This document shows, piece after piece, positions 45,098 to 54,849 of a stretch of DNA of 64,000 nt. Position 1 is the first letter of the stretch. Each line of letters opens with the position of its first letter. A program made the position numbers and the translations under genes. The notes under the pieces are model-generated. The model was given only the letters and a program-made list of their open reading frames with translations. It was not told the DNA's origin and made no database searches. Source of the stretch: Rothia nasimurium (lineage in GTDB: Bacteria; Actinomycetota; Actinomycetes; Actinomycetales; Micrococcaceae); assembly GCF_014217215.1 (NCBI RefSeq), contig NZ_CP056080.1:434001-498000 (forward strand). Direction: 5' to 3'.

Positions 45098-46723
45098 ATG
45101 TCAACCACCGCACTCGGCATGCCCAAGGTCCGCCACGGCGTCGGCAACATCTTCGAATTCGAGCCCTTCCCCGAATACGCAGAGAAGGAACTCCAGAACG
45201 AGCAGCTGCGCGCCAACCTGGGCTTTGCTACCCACAAGATCCGCAACAAGCGCGCCGCTGTCATCTCAGAACTGCCCGACTGGCAGGATCTGCGCACCGC
45301 AGGTTCCATGATCAAGCAGAAGGTCATGGCCAACCTCGACACCTACCTCGAAGAGTTCGAAAAGAACTTCACCGCCCGCGGCGGCCACGTGCACTGGGCC
45401 CGCGACGCCCACGAGGCCAACGAAATCGCCCTCAATCTGATCCAGGCTGAAGGCGTCACCGAGGTCAACAAGATTAAGTCAATGGCCACCGCCGAAACTG
45501 GCCTCAACGAGTTCCTCGAAGAGCACGGCATCCACGCTATTGAAACCGACCTGGCAGAAGAAATCGTCCAGCTGGGCGACAACGACCGCCCCTCCCACAT
45601 CCTGGTGCCCGCAATTCACCGCAATCGCACCGAGATCCGCGACATCTTCCTCAAGAAGATTGAGGGCGTCAACCCCAACCTCACCAACGACCCGGCAGAG
45701 CTGGCAGAAGCCTCCCGCTTCCGCCTGCGCGAGAAGTTCCTGACTAACAAGGTCGCCATCTCAGGCGTCAACTTCGGCATCGCCGAAACCGGCACCATGA
45801 CCATCGTTGAGTCTGAGGGTAACGGCCGTATGTGCCTGACCCTGCCCGATACCCTGATTACCTTCATGGGTATCGAAAAGCTGCTGCCGACCCTGCAGGA
45901 CCTCGAGGTCTTCACCCAGCTGCTGCCCCGCTCGTCCACCGGTGAGCGCATGAACCCCTACACCTCCATGTGGACCGGTGTAACCCCCGGCGACGGCCCC
46001 CAGAACCTGCACGTCATCCTGATGGACAACGGCCGCACCGCAGCCCTGGCCGACCAGGTTGGCCGCCAGGCCCTGCACTGCATCCGCTGTTCAGCCTGCA
46101 TGAACGTCTGCCCTGTCTACGAACGCGCAGGCGGCCACGCCTACGGCTCCACCTACCCCGGCCCCATCGGCGCAATTCTCTCCCCCCAGCTGGGCGGTAT
46201 CGAGAACCAGTACAACTCCACCCTGCCCTACGCATCCTCCCTCTGCGGCGCCTGCTACGAAGCCTGCCCCGTCAAGATCAACATCCCCGACGTGCTGGTT
46301 CACCTGCGAGGCAAGGCCGTTGATCACGAAAAGGCCCAGGGTGAGTTCGAAGGTGGCAAGAAGGAACGCCACGTGCAGATGGACGCCATGATGTTCGGCG
46401 CTAAGAAGCTCTTCAGCTCAGGTGCCCTCATGGCCCTGGCCACCAAGGGCCTGCCCGCCTCCAAGCTGATTACCGGCAAGAAGGGCAAGATCACCAAGCT
46501 GCCCGGTATCGTCGGCGGCTGGACCGAATACCGCGATATCCCGGCACCCCCCAAGACCTCCTTCCGCAACGAGTGGAAGAAGGAGCGCGGTTCTGCCCCC
46601 AAGCGTGTAGGTGGCGAACGCGTTGACCTGCAGGCCATCATTGCCGCTAACCAGGCCAAGATTGCCGAGGCCCACGCCAACGCTGAGACCGCCAACCCCA
46701 TCGCCCCCAAGGAGGCCAACTAA
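45098..46723 (+). CDS. lutB: L-lactate oxidation complex iron-sulfur subunit LutB
   Basis: 541 residues, longer than Bacillus LutB (about 475) because of an extended C-terminus. DUF162/LutB region with NFGIAETGTMTIVESEGNGR (about 230), then two 4Fe-4S motifs: HCIRCSACMNVCPVYERAGG (about 328) and CGACYEACPVKINIPDV (about 385). GGAGG precedes the ATG. It overlaps lutC by one base (TAATG), so they are coupled. Confidence 0.96.
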   Translation: MSTTALGMPKVRHGVGNIFEFEPFPEYAEKELQNEQLRANLGFATHKIRNKRAAVISELPDWQDLRTAGSMIKQKVMANLDTYLEEFEKNFTARGGHVHWARDAHEANEIALNLIQAEGVTEVNKIKSMATAETGLNEFLEEHGIHAIETDLAEEIVQLGDNDRPSHILVPAIHRNRTEIRDIFLKKIEGVNPNLTNDPAELAEASRFRLREKFLTNKVAISGVNFGIAETGTMTIVESEGNGRMCLTLPDTLITFMGIEKLLPTLQDLEVFTQLLPRSSTGERMNPYTSMWTGVTPGDGPQNLHVILMDNGRTAALADQVGRQALHCIRCSACMNVCPVYERAGGHAYGSTYPGPIGAILSPQLGGIENQYNSTLPYASSLCGACYEACPVKINIPDVLVHLRGKAVDHEKAQGEFEGGKKERHVQMDAMMFGAKKLFSSGALMALATKGLPASKLITGKKGKITKLPGIVGGWTEYRDIPAPPKTSFRNEWKKERGSAPKRVGGERVDLQAIIAANQAKIAEAHANAETANPIAPKEAN

Positions 46724-47364
46724 TGTCTGATGCAAAAGCAGAAATCCTGGGCCGCATCCGCGCCTCCCTCTGGGACAACCCCCAGCCGGCTGAGCCCGTC
46801 CGCGCCTACCGCCGCGAAAGCGACAAGGGCGCCGAGGAAATCATCGAGATGCTGGTCGACCGCCTGATCGACTACAAGGCTAACGTCTACCACGAGACCG
46901 AAGAGACCATCGCCGCCCGCGTGGGCGAGCTGCTCGGCAAGTCCTCCCGCTACGTGGTGCCCACCGGCCTCAAGACCGAGTGGCTGCCCGAAGACACCGC
47001 AGCCCGTTCGCGTGTGGTTGACTCCGGTAACGCCAACAAGCCCGGAGCGCTCTCCGTGCGTGAACTCGACGCTATCGACGCGGTTGTCACCTCTTCAACC
47101 GTCTCCTGCGCTGAGACCGGCACCATCGCCCTGAACAGCACCGAGACCGAAGGCCGCCGCGCCATCACCCTGGTACCCGACCACCACATCTGCGTGGTTC
47201 CCGTCGATACCATCGTCGAGCTGATCCCCGAGACCGTGGCCCGTCTGAACTTCGACAAGCCCATCACCTGGATCTCAGGCCCCTCAGCGACCTCAGACAT
47301 CGAGCTGATCCGCGTTGAAGGCGTGCACGGTCCCCGTACCCTGGACGTCATCATCCTCAAGTAG
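46723..47364 (+). CDS. lutC: L-lactate oxidation complex subunit LutC
   Basis: 213 residues, LUD (DUF162) domain. Characteristic blocks: AEILGRIRASLWDN at the N-terminus, VTSSTVSCAETGTIALNSTE (about 123-142), ALTLVPD-like ITLVPDHHICVV, and the end GPSATSDIELIRVEGVHGPR, TLDVIIL. The GPSATSDIE-x-VHGPR signature is conserved in the family. Last gene of the operon, with a terminator 23 bases after the stop. Confidence 0.95.
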   Translation: MSDAKAEILGRIRASLWDNPQPAEPVRAYRRESDKGAEEIIEMLVDRLIDYKANVYHETEETIAARVGELLGKSSRYVVPTGLKTEWLPEDTAARSRVVDSGNANKPGALSVRELDAIDAVVTSSTVSCAETGTIALNSTETEGRRAITLVPDHHICVVPVDTIVELIPETVARLNFDKPITWISGPSATSDIELIRVEGVHGPRTLDVIILK

Positions 47365-47387
47365 GCTGATACCCGCTCTGCGATAGA

Positions 47388-47421
47388 AAGGGCCCCCTTG
47401 CTCAGGCAAAGGGGCCCTTGT
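47388..47421. terminator. Hairpin between lutC and the antiporter gene
   Basis: AAGGGCCCCCTTG (47388-47400) pairs with CAAAGGGGCCCTT (47407-47419) with one mismatch, between convergent genes. The tail is GTG, not T-rich. Confidence 0.65.
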
Positions 47422-47442
47422 GCTGGGTACTCCAAGGGGGAG

Positions 47443-48804
47443 CTAGGAATTCGGACGCTTGATGACGGGAAGAGCGCCCGTTGCCGCCCGCACCGCGGCG
47501 GCCCGCTCTAGTTTCTTAGCGCTGCGGCGCTGCCGCGAGCTTGAGCCGCCAGAGGCACCCCGGTGGGAATCGGCGTCCTTACGCCCCACAGCCCCGATGG
47601 CCGAGGCCCACAGGGGGAAGAGAAGGACGGTCAGCGCCCCACCTGCCACCAACAGGGAAGCGTTTTGTTCGCTAAGCAGGTCGTTGGCCAGTGCCACCTC
47701 GGTGACAGCCACAATGATGGGCAGGCCCGCAGCAGAGTAGAGCCCCAGCTGGAGCTTTTCCTGCATAGTGGTGAGCCCCGAACCGGTGTCGAAAAACTTT
47801 TCAGCGGCAAAGACCGGCAGGCCGCGCACCACCAGAATACCGAGCACAATGCCGGCAAGAAGCAGCGGCTGCTCCCAAATGACCGACACCTTAATACCCA
47901 TACCCGAGCTCACGAAGAAGAGGGGAATGAGGAAGGAAAAGCCCAGGGCTTCAAGACGCTTGGAGAAGGGCTCAAAGGCACCCTCGGGGGTGAGGGAGCG
48001 CAGGATAATGCCGGCGGCAAAAGCACCGAGCACCACATCGAGCTCAAAGACCGCGGCGACCATCATGAGGGTAGCCAGAAGGAACATGGCCAGGCGGAGC
48101 ATGGTCTGGCTGGTGGTGTTAGCCTCAGCAGCCATGGTGCGGCGCAGACCAGGAATATGCTCAAAGAGACGGTGGGGCACAACCGCTGAAACTACCGCAA
48201 TGACCATAAAGGCCAGCAGAATCAGCACCGCAATCCAGGGGGCATGCGATGAGAGCAGAAGGGACATCGCAAAGATAGGGAGCACCTCGCCGATAGCCCC
48301 GTGCACCATCACCCCGTCGCCGACTTTCGTGCCCACCTTACCGTGGCTTTTGAGCAGGGGCAGCAGGGTGCCCAGGGCGGTAGAACTCAGGGCAATGCCG
48401 ACGACCGCATAGGTAGAGAAAGACCCCGAAAACTGGGAGAGGCTCATGGCCAGAACCAGGCCGAGGGCGAAGCTCACCAGCCAGGAGCCCACGGCGAAAG
48501 CCCCCTGGCGTCCGCGCAGGGCTCCGGCGTTAATTTCGTAACCAGCCAGCAAAAAGAGCAGGCCCAGACCCAGATCCTTCACCAGAGCAACCCCGCCATC
48601 GGTGCTGGCAAGCCCTAGAACCTGCGGGCCGATGAGTACGCCGAAGATAATCAGGAAGACAACATCTGGAATTTTCTTTTTCACCAGGGCGGACGCCAGG
48701 GGTGCTAGAAGTGCCGCAACGGTAATCCAGAAAATGGAAATATACTCGCTGGTCGCCGATGAACCGGCGGCCAGAAGGACGACGTCGGTGGAGTGGGTGC
48801 TCAT
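47443..48804 (-). CDS. CPA2-family cation:proton antiporter
   Basis: About 453 residues, 12-13 hydrophobic segments. KefB/NhaS-like Na+/H+ exchanger domain: KIPDVVFLIIFGVLIGPQVL near residue 50, LGLLFLLAGYEINAGALRGR, VVGIALSSTALGTLLPLLKS, DVVLGAFAAGIILRSLTPEG, FFVSSGMGIKVS, GLYSAAGLPIIVAVTEVA. The C-terminus is short, basic and polar with no RCK/TrkA domain. The ion is not determined by sequence. The ATG at 48804 starts MSTHSTDV; an earlier in-frame start at 48831 is less likely. Confidence 0.88.
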   Translation of the reverse strand: MSTHSTDVVLLAAGSSATSEYISIFWITVAALLAPLASALVKKKIPDVVFLIIFGVLIGPQVLGLASTDGGVALVKDLGLGLLFLLAGYEINAGALRGRQGAFAVGSWLVSFALGLVLAMSLSQFSGSFSTYAVVGIALSSTALGTLLPLLKSHGKVGTKVGDGVMVHGAIGEVLPIFAMSLLLSSHAPWIAVLILLAFMVIAVVSAVVPHRLFEHIPGLRRTMAAEANTTSQTMLRLAMFLLATLMMVAAVFELDVVLGAFAAGIILRSLTPEGAFEPFSKRLEALGFSFLIPLFFVSSGMGIKVSVIWEQPLLLAGIVLGILVVRGLPVFAAEKFFDTGSGLTTMQEKLQLGLYSAAGLPIIVAVTEVALANDLLSEQNASLLVAGGALTVLLFPLWASAIGAVGRKDADSHRGASGGSSSRQRRSAKKLERAAAVRAATGALPVIKRPNS

Positions 48805-48918
48805 AGTGACTTTCAGAGAGGTGAGAGACAACCTAACCAGTGTGCCATGGCTTCCCCTGTCCGTGCAGGGCGGCGGGGCAGTGTTAGGCTAAAGCAGGTA
48901 TTTATTGAGGAGTATTGC

Positions 48919-49932
48919 GTGACCGACCTAAAAACCGCAGGCCGTGTTATCGGTATTGACCTGGCTCGCTGTGCTGCCCTAATCAGCATGTTTATCGCCC
49001 ATGGAGCTCCCGGCGGTGGCCCCGGTGGGGTGCTGAACCTGAGCGAATTTCTAACAGCCCCGCTCTTCGCCTTCCTCTTGGGGGCGGGCGCCTTCTTCTC
49101 ATCTCAGCGTATGAGCTTCCCCGCCCTCTTCGCCTCCTCGGTGGTGCGAGCTATCGCCCTGGTTGCTGTGGGGCTCTACATCGGTACCTGGGGTGCCCAG
49201 GTCGATATCGTACTGGAGTACCTGGGGCTGCTGAGCCTGCTCATGGCCCCCCTTGTCTTCCTGCCCTCCTGGGCCCTGGCCCTCCTTGCTGTGGGCAGTT
49301 GGTGGTTTGCGGCGTCCGCTCGACTCCACTTCCGCCCCCAGGCTATGCAGGCATCTCTCGACGGCAGCTACACTGCCTACCTCTACGAGTGGATGTTCAC
49401 CGGTCAGAACTACCAGGTCTTTACCCTGCTGACCTACGCCTGCATCGGTGCGGTGATTGCCTTCCTCATCGAACGCTGGGGCGTCTGGGGCGATGTAGCC
49501 CTGGCCCTGCTGGGAAGCCTGGCGACCGGCGGCCTCTTTTGGTACTCCCGTTTTGCTGTTGCAGAGTTCCTTCCCTACACCTCCAGCCGGCTTGAGATTG
49601 CCTTTAGCCTGGCAGCCTGCCTGGCGACCGTGGGCTGGTGCTGCCTGCTGGCGCGCGCTCTAGCCGGGCGGGAGCACCTGGCCGGTGCCCTGGTGGGAGC
49701 TGGGCGTATGACCCTTTCCCTTTACGTGCTCCAGATTGCAGTGCTGGCCCTGTACGCTAACTACGCTCCGGCCTACGGCCTGCCTGTATCTGATAACTCT
49801 TGGGCCATGATGTTCGGCCTGATTTTAGGTGCTCTGCTCTTTGCCTGGGCCTGGCAGCGCCTGCTTGGGCAGACCTTCTTGTGGCGTGGCCCGCTTGAGA
49901 CCCCCTTAGCCTGGATCTCTGGCAGGGGGTAG
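48919..49932 (+). CDS. DUF418 / heparan-glucosaminide-acetyltransferase-like membrane protein
   Basis: 337 residues from GTG 48919, with GAGGAG upstream. About nine hydrophobic segments. The N-terminus VIGIDLARCAALISMFIAHG and LTAPLFAFLLGAGAFF fit the HGSNAT/DUF1624 core; the end (MTLSLYVLQIAVLALYANYA, FGLILGALLFAWAWQRLLGQ, TFLWRGPLETPLAWISG) fits DUF418, whose members end in GPLE. Such proteins may transfer acetyl groups across the membrane; no substrate is known here. It is 9 bases from the MMPL gene downstream, so they are cotranscribed. Confidence 0.8.
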   Translation: MTDLKTAGRVIGIDLARCAALISMFIAHGAPGGGPGGVLNLSEFLTAPLFAFLLGAGAFFSSQRMSFPALFASSVVRAIALVAVGLYIGTWGAQVDIVLEYLGLLSLLMAPLVFLPSWALALLAVGSWWFAASARLHFRPQAMQASLDGSYTAYLYEWMFTGQNYQVFTLLTYACIGAVIAFLIERWGVWGDVALALLGSLATGGLFWYSRFAVAEFLPYTSSRLEIAFSLAACLATVGWCCLLARALAGREHLAGALVGAGRMTLSLYVLQIAVLALYANYAPAYGLPVSDNSWAMMFGLILGALLFAWAWQRLLGQTFLWRGPLETPLAWISGRG

Positions 49933-49941
49933 ACTCTCAGT

Positions 49942-52095
49942 ATGCATACTTCTTCTTCGGAAACCGGCTCTATCAGGGCCGGTTCCTCTTCCCGCACCTG
50001 GGTGCGGGTTGCTCTTGCCGTCCTATTGACCCTTACCTGGCTTGCTGTGGCGGGTATCGGCGGGCCCTACTTCGGAAAAATCTCCGAGGTCTCAACCAAC
50101 TCCCAGACTGACTTTCTGCCCGCCTCCGCTGAATCCACCCAGGTGGTAGAGCAGCAGGGCGACTTTCTGGGCACCGACGCGGTGCCCGCAATTCTTGTCT
50201 TTGAAGCTGACGGTTCCCTCACCGATGCCCACCGCACCTACCTAGAGGGGCTCACTGGCCAGCTGGCGGCGTCCGGCACTTTCACCGGTGAAAGTTCGCC
50301 CGTCATTTACTCAGAGGACGGTCGGGCAGCGGAGCTTATTCTGCCCATCTCCACCGCCGATGAGACCCGAGATGTCGTTGATGGAATCCGCGCCGAGATA
50401 ACCCAGGCCCCTGACGGCCTCACCGGCTACGTGACCGGCCCGGCTGGCTTCTCGGCCGACCTGGTTGAGGCATTTGGCGGTATCGACGGCATCCTGCTGG
50501 CAGTTGCCCTGATTGTGGTCTTCGTGATTCTGCTGGTGGTCTACCGCTCACCCCTGCTGCCCATCATCGTGCTGACCAGTTCGATGGTTGCCCTCTCTGG
50601 CGCTATCTTCGTTATTTGGCACATGGCGAATGCTGGCTGGGTGATGATCAACGGCCAGGTGCAGGGAATCCTGCTGATTCTGGTGGTTGGTGCTGCAACC
50701 GACTACTCCCTGCTCTATGTAGCCCGCTATCGCGAAGCCCTCACCCAGTACGTTTCGCGCTGGGACGCTACCCGGGCTGCCTGGCGCGGGTCCCTTGAGC
50801 CGATTCTGGCCTCTGGCGGTACGGTGATTGCGGGCCTGCTGTGCCTGCTGCTCTCTGAGCTGTCGTCGAACAAGGCCCTGGGACCCGTGGCAGCTACCGG
50901 TATCGTGCTGTCCATGCTGGCCTCGCTGACCTTCCTGCCCGCCGTCCTGGCCCTGCTGGGCAGGGTTGCCTTCTGGCCTGCCCGTCCCCGCTATTCCTCT
51001 AAAGTGAAGGACGCTTCAGCCGGCTTCTGGGCAAAAATTGCGGCTTTCGTGTCGGGCAAGCCCCGCAAGGTTTGGCTGGTCACGGCTCTGGTGCTGGCTA
51101 TCTTCGCCGGCTTTTCTGCGACTTTCCAGGCCAACGGGGTGCGCCAGTCTGACCTGGTGTTGGGGCAGTCCCAGGCACGGGATGGCCAGAATGTGCTGGC
51201 TGAACACTTTCCCGGTGGCTCAGGCTCCCCGGCAAATGTAATTGTGCCTGCTGCCGAGCAAGATACCGCAGTGGCTGCCCTTGACGGGCTCGATGGGGTG
51301 AGCTCCATTGCAGCGGTCGCCCAGGAGTCACCCGCTGGTACTGTGCCGGTGGGCGCTTCTGCTGAGTCAGTGCCGCCGGTTTTTGCCGCTATTACTCCCA
51401 CCGAGGTGGACGGTCGAGTCATGCTCCAGGTGACCCTGGCTGACCCCGCCGACTCACCGCAGGCAGAAGAGACCGTGCGCCAGATGCGCGAGAGCCTTGC
51501 CAGCGCAGCTCCCGGCTCGCTGGTTGGCGGGACGACCGCGTCCGCCCTCGATACCATCGATAGCGCCCAGCGCGACCGTGCCCTCATCATCCCGGTGGTG
51601 CTTGTTGTTATCGCCCTGATTCTGATGGTTCTGCTGCGCTCAATTCTGGCCCCGCTGATGCTGGTGGCTGCCACGGTGCTGTCGTACCTTACTGCCCTGG
51701 GCGTTTCGGCCCTGGTCTTTAACCGTGTGTTCAACTTCCCCGGGGCCGACCCCACCGTACCCCTCTACGGGTTTGTCTTCCTGGTCGCTCTGGGGATCGA
51801 CTACACCATCTTCTTGATGACCCGTGTACGAGAAGAAGCCCTACATCAGGGGACCGAGCAGGGCCTACGAACGGCACTGATTGCAACGGGTGGCGTGATT
51901 ACCTCAGCCGGTATCGTGCTTGCAGCAACCTTCGCTGCCCTGGGCGTCATCCCGCTGATCTTCCTGGCCCAGCTCGCCTTCATCGTCGCCTTCGGCGTGC
52001 TGCTCGACGCCACCGTAGTGCGAGCTCTGCTGATACCCGCCCTCGTGGAAGATATCGGCAAGAAAATCTGGTGGCCCTCGAAGCTCTCCCGCTGA
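49942..52095 (+). CDS. MMPL/RND-family transporter
   Basis: 717 residues, typical two-repeat MMPL: one helix near residue 25-45, extracytoplasmic loop (TNSQTDFLPASAESTQVVEQ), five helices with GAATDYSLLYVARYREAL (proton-relay Asp/Tyr), a second helix at about 375, a loop, then ALGIDYTIFLMTRVREEAL with five helices. It lacks the coiled coil of the 34884-37913 protein. Transport of lipids or small hydrophobic compounds is usual for the family; substrate unknown. Cotranscribed with the DUF418-like gene and followed by a terminator. Confidence 0.92.
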   Translation: MHTSSSETGSIRAGSSSRTWVRVALAVLLTLTWLAVAGIGGPYFGKISEVSTNSQTDFLPASAESTQVVEQQGDFLGTDAVPAILVFEADGSLTDAHRTYLEGLTGQLAASGTFTGESSPVIYSEDGRAAELILPISTADETRDVVDGIRAEITQAPDGLTGYVTGPAGFSADLVEAFGGIDGILLAVALIVVFVILLVVYRSPLLPIIVLTSSMVALSGAIFVIWHMANAGWVMINGQVQGILLILVVGAATDYSLLYVARYREALTQYVSRWDATRAAWRGSLEPILASGGTVIAGLLCLLLSELSSNKALGPVAATGIVLSMLASLTFLPAVLALLGRVAFWPARPRYSSKVKDASAGFWAKIAAFVSGKPRKVWLVTALVLAIFAGFSATFQANGVRQSDLVLGQSQARDGQNVLAEHFPGGSGSPANVIVPAAEQDTAVAALDGLDGVSSIAAVAQESPAGTVPVGASAESVPPVFAAITPTEVDGRVMLQVTLADPADSPQAEETVRQMRESLASAAPGSLVGGTTASALDTIDSAQRDRALIIPVVLVVIALILMVLLRSILAPLMLVAATVLSYLTALGVSALVFNRVFNFPGADPTVPLYGFVFLVALGIDYTIFLMTRVREEALHQGTEQGLRTALIATGGVITSAGIVLAATFAALGVIPLIFLAQLAFIVAFGVLLDATVVRALLIPALVEDIGKKIWWPSKLSR

Positions 52096-52134
52096 ATCTA
52101 GCTTGCTGAGCCGAACTGCTGAAACCCATGCAAA

Positions 52135-52171
52135 GGGGCCTCCCTGCGTGCCAGGGAGGCCCCAATTCTTT
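52135..52171. terminator. Terminator between the MMPL gene and the FMN reductase gene
   Basis: GGGGCCTCCCTG (52135-52146) pairs perfectly with CAGGGAGGCCCC (52152-52163) around a 5-base loop, then AATTCTTT. It separates convergent genes. Confidence 0.85.
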
Positions 52172-52183
52172 GAGTTCAGGTGA

Positions 52184-52744
52184 TTAGTCGGCCAGGAACT
52201 TCAGGTAGTCAGCAACGAACTGATCAACGTTCTTCTGCTGCTCTTCGTCCAGTTCTAGCTTGCCGGTGCCCCAGGCCTCACCGGGGATACGGATGCCCAG
52301 GCCCTCGCCCTCCATCAGGTTGGCACGAACGTAGGGGAGTAGGCTACGCAGGTTTTCGCGCACGAACTTGCCGTAGGTTGAGTTGGCGACTGAGGCAACG
52401 CCGACCTTCTTGCCGTTCAGTACGGTGGGGGTGGTGTTATCGCCTGCGATAACGGCGCGTGATGCCCAGTCAATCAGGTTCTTCAGGCGGGCAGGGTAGG
52501 AGCCGTTGTATTCGGGGGAGACCAGAATCAGGCCGGCCGCATTAGCGATATCGGCGCGTAGCTTTTCGACGGAGGCCGGGGCGGGGAATTCGGAGTTCTG
52601 GCTGAGCAGGGGAACTGCCGAGAAATCGTAGACCTCAGCGCGCTGGCTCTCATTTTCTAGGGCTTCGACGAGCTGCTCGGCGAGCTGGGTGTTGAAGGAA
52701 CCGTCGCGGTCTGAGCCGGAGATAACGAGAATTTTCTGTGACAC
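52184..52744 (-). CDS. NADPH-dependent FMN reductase
   Basis: 186 residues, flavodoxin-like. FMN phosphate loop VISGSDRDGSFNTQLAE near the start, VSPEYNGSYPARLKNLIDW (the SPEYNxS-x-P-x-LKNxIDW signature, about residues 75-93) and GKKVGVASVANSTYGK. It reduces FMN, quinones or azo dyes with NAD(P)H; physiological acceptor unknown. The GTG at 52744 follows AAGGA by seven bases; an open frame continues to 52852 but has no such site. Confidence 0.9.
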   Translation of the reverse strand: MSQKILVISGSDRDGSFNTQLAEQLVEALENESQRAEVYDFSAVPLLSQNSEFPAPASVEKLRADIANAAGLILVSPEYNGSYPARLKNLIDWASRAVIAGDNTTPTVLNGKKVGVASVANSTYGKFVRENLRSLLPYVRANLMEGEGLGIRIPGEAWGTGKLELDEEQQKNVDQFVADYLKFLAD

Positions 52745-52889
52745 GGGTCGTCCTTTCACTTCTGCATTTTTCTTCAGCTTACCCCCGGTAAACTTTACAC
52801 GGCAAGTATTTATGACGCTGTGTGACCCTATGGGGGCAAAAGCGGGCAACAAAAAACCGCCCCCGGCTAGATCCAGGGGCGGTTATGCT

Positions 52890-52966
52890 TGGTCGGGATG
52901 ACAGGATTTGAACCTGCGGCCTCGTCGTCCCGAACGACGCGCGCTACCAAGCTGCGCCACATCCCG
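52890..52966 (-). tRNA. tRNA-Pro (CGG)
   Basis: On the minus strand: acceptor CGGGATG / CATCCCG, D arm GCGC-AGCTTGGTA-GCGC, anticodon stem CGTCG / CGACG with loop TTCGGGA (anticodon CGG), T arm with GGTTCAAATCC, discriminator A and an encoded CCA end at 52890-52892. All arms pair well. Confidence 0.97.
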
Positions 52967-53031
52967 ATTGTTGCTTATAACAACCTCTCAAGTATAGCGC
53001 GGTGGTCTTAAGCCTGCCAAATCACCCCGAT

Positions 53032-54849
53032 TTAGCCCTCGGTACTGTTGTTCTCTTCCCAGGCCTGAGCCATAGCGGCAAAGCGTCCGCCGGCCTCGAC
53101 CAGAGCGGCTGGAGAGCCGTCCTCCACCACGCGCCCGTCCGACACCACCAGCACCCGGTCGGCGGTGAGGACCGTGGAGAGGCGGTGCGCAATCACCACA
53201 GAGGTGCGCCCCGCCAGCAGGGACTCGAGCCCCTGCTGCACCAGCTTTTCGGTGGGAATATCGAGAGAGGCGGTGGCTTCATCGAGAATTAGGACGGCCG
53301 GGTCGGCCAGGAAAGCCCGGGCAAAGGAAATGAGCTGACGCTGGCCCGCAGAGACCCGCCCGCCGCGCTTAGAAAGGTTAGTATCGAAACCCTGGGGTAG
53401 GCCGGTGATGAAGTCGTAGGCCCCGACCTTGCGAGCCGCCTCGAACACCTCTTCATCGCTGGCAGCCGGGTTGCCCAGGCGGATATTGTCGGCCACGGTG
53501 CCCTTGAAAAGGTAGGCCTCCTGGGTGACCATGACGACCTCACGGCGCAGCTGCTCATCGGATAGGTCGCGCAGGTCTACCCCGTCGAGGGTGAGCTGCC
53601 CGTGGGTGACATCGTAGAAGCGGGCAATGAGTTTGGCGATGGTTGATTTACCGGCGCCGGTTTCGCCCACCAGGGCTAGGCGCTGCCCGGCAGGGATATC
53701 GAGATTCAGACGGTGCAGGGTGGGGCGTCCTTCGACGTACTCAAACTCAACCTCGTCAAAGACCAGGTGGCCGCTTGCGGGAGCGGTTCGGCGGGCCGGA
53801 CGCTCGGGCTCGGCTACCTCGGGCTCTTCGGCGAGGAAACCCGACACCTTTTCCAGGGCCGAGACAGCTGACTGGAACATGTTGTAGTAGTCCGAGAGCA
53901 TGAAGATAGGTTCAAAGACCCGGTTGGCGTAGATGACCAGGGCTAGCAGAGTGCCTGCCTGCATGGACCCGCCCAGAATAGAGTAGCCACCGATGACGAG
54001 CACAATGGCAACAAAGGTGTTGCCCAGGGCCTGAAGGGCTGGCATGTAGGTGCCGTGTACCTTGATGGACTGCATAACGCGCACCCGGTAGTCCTCGGCG
54101 GCGTCCGCGTAGGCTGCGCGCGAGCTTGCCTCGGCACAGAAGGCCTTGACGGCACGTAGGCCGGTGAAGGTCTCGGCAAAGCGGGAGATGATGCGGGCGG
54201 ACGCCACCCGCTGGGCCCGGTAGGCCAGTTCAGATTCGCGGCGGAACCAGGCGGTGAGCCAGGTGACGGGGAGCATCATCACAAGTAGGGCGAGGCCAGC
54301 CCGCCAGTCCATCAGGCAGAGGGCCACGATGGTAAAGGAGATGGAGAGCAGCATGGCTGCAAGCTCAGAAAGCCCCGAGTCGAGGAACTGCCGAATCGTA
54401 TCGAGGTCACTGGTGAGGCGGGAGATTACACGACCCGAGGTGTAGGTATCGTGGAAGCCTACCGAGAGTTTTTGGGCGTGCTCAAACATACGCTGGCGCA
54501 GGTCAAAGAGTACCTTCTGGGAAATCTTGTAGGTGAGCAGAATATTGGTGTAGGTCGCTAAACCGGCCACGACCGCTGCCGCTACATAGAGGGCTGCCAG
54601 CGTCACCGCGTAGCTGCTGTCTCCCGCCAGCAGGGGTTCTAGGGCATCGTTGATGGCCGTAGAAATGAGCCAGGGCATCGCCGTGGTCAGGGCCGTTGCT
54701 AGGATCACCAGAAAAAGGGTGAAGAGCAGGTGGCCCCGCACCGGGCGCAGCACATCGAGTAAGAGCGCCACCGACCGGCGGCGAACGGCTTTAGCTTCGC
54801 TCTTAGAGAGCTGAATCTTATCTTCTGAATCGGTAATTCTCTGGCTCAT
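53032..54849 (-). CDS. ABC exporter half-transporter, catalytically complete subunit
   Basis: 605 residues: six-helix exporter membrane domain (about 40-330) then an ATPase domain. Walker A ALVGETGAGKSTIAKL (about 395), Walker B AVLILDEATASLD with the catalytic Glu, switch His in VVIAHRLSTV. Its signature is degenerate, VSAGQRQL in place of LSGGQ. Partner of the upstream gene, with which it overlaps by four bases. The pairing gives one full and one degenerate ATP site, as in TM287/288 and BmrCD. Drug or lipid export is likely; substrate unknown. Confidence 0.93.
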   Translation of the reverse strand: MSQRITDSEDKIQLSKSEAKAVRRRSVALLLDVLRPVRGHLLFTLFLVILATALTTAMPWLISTAINDALEPLLAGDSSYAVTLAALYVAAAVVAGLATYTNILLTYKISQKVLFDLRQRMFEHAQKLSVGFHDTYTSGRVISRLTSDLDTIRQFLDSGLSELAAMLLSISFTIVALCLMDWRAGLALLVMMLPVTWLTAWFRRESELAYRAQRVASARIISRFAETFTGLRAVKAFCAEASSRAAYADAAEDYRVRVMQSIKVHGTYMPALQALGNTFVAIVLVIGGYSILGGSMQAGTLLALVIYANRVFEPIFMLSDYYNMFQSAVSALEKVSGFLAEEPEVAEPERPARRTAPASGHLVFDEVEFEYVEGRPTLHRLNLDIPAGQRLALVGETGAGKSTIAKLIARFYDVTHGQLTLDGVDLRDLSDEQLRREVVMVTQEAYLFKGTVADNIRLGNPAASDEEVFEAARKVGAYDFITGLPQGFDTNLSKRGGRVSAGQRQLISFARAFLADPAVLILDEATASLDIPTEKLVQQGLESLLAGRTSVVIAHRLSTVLTADRVLVVSDGRVVEDGSPAALVEAGGRFAAMAQAWEENNSTEG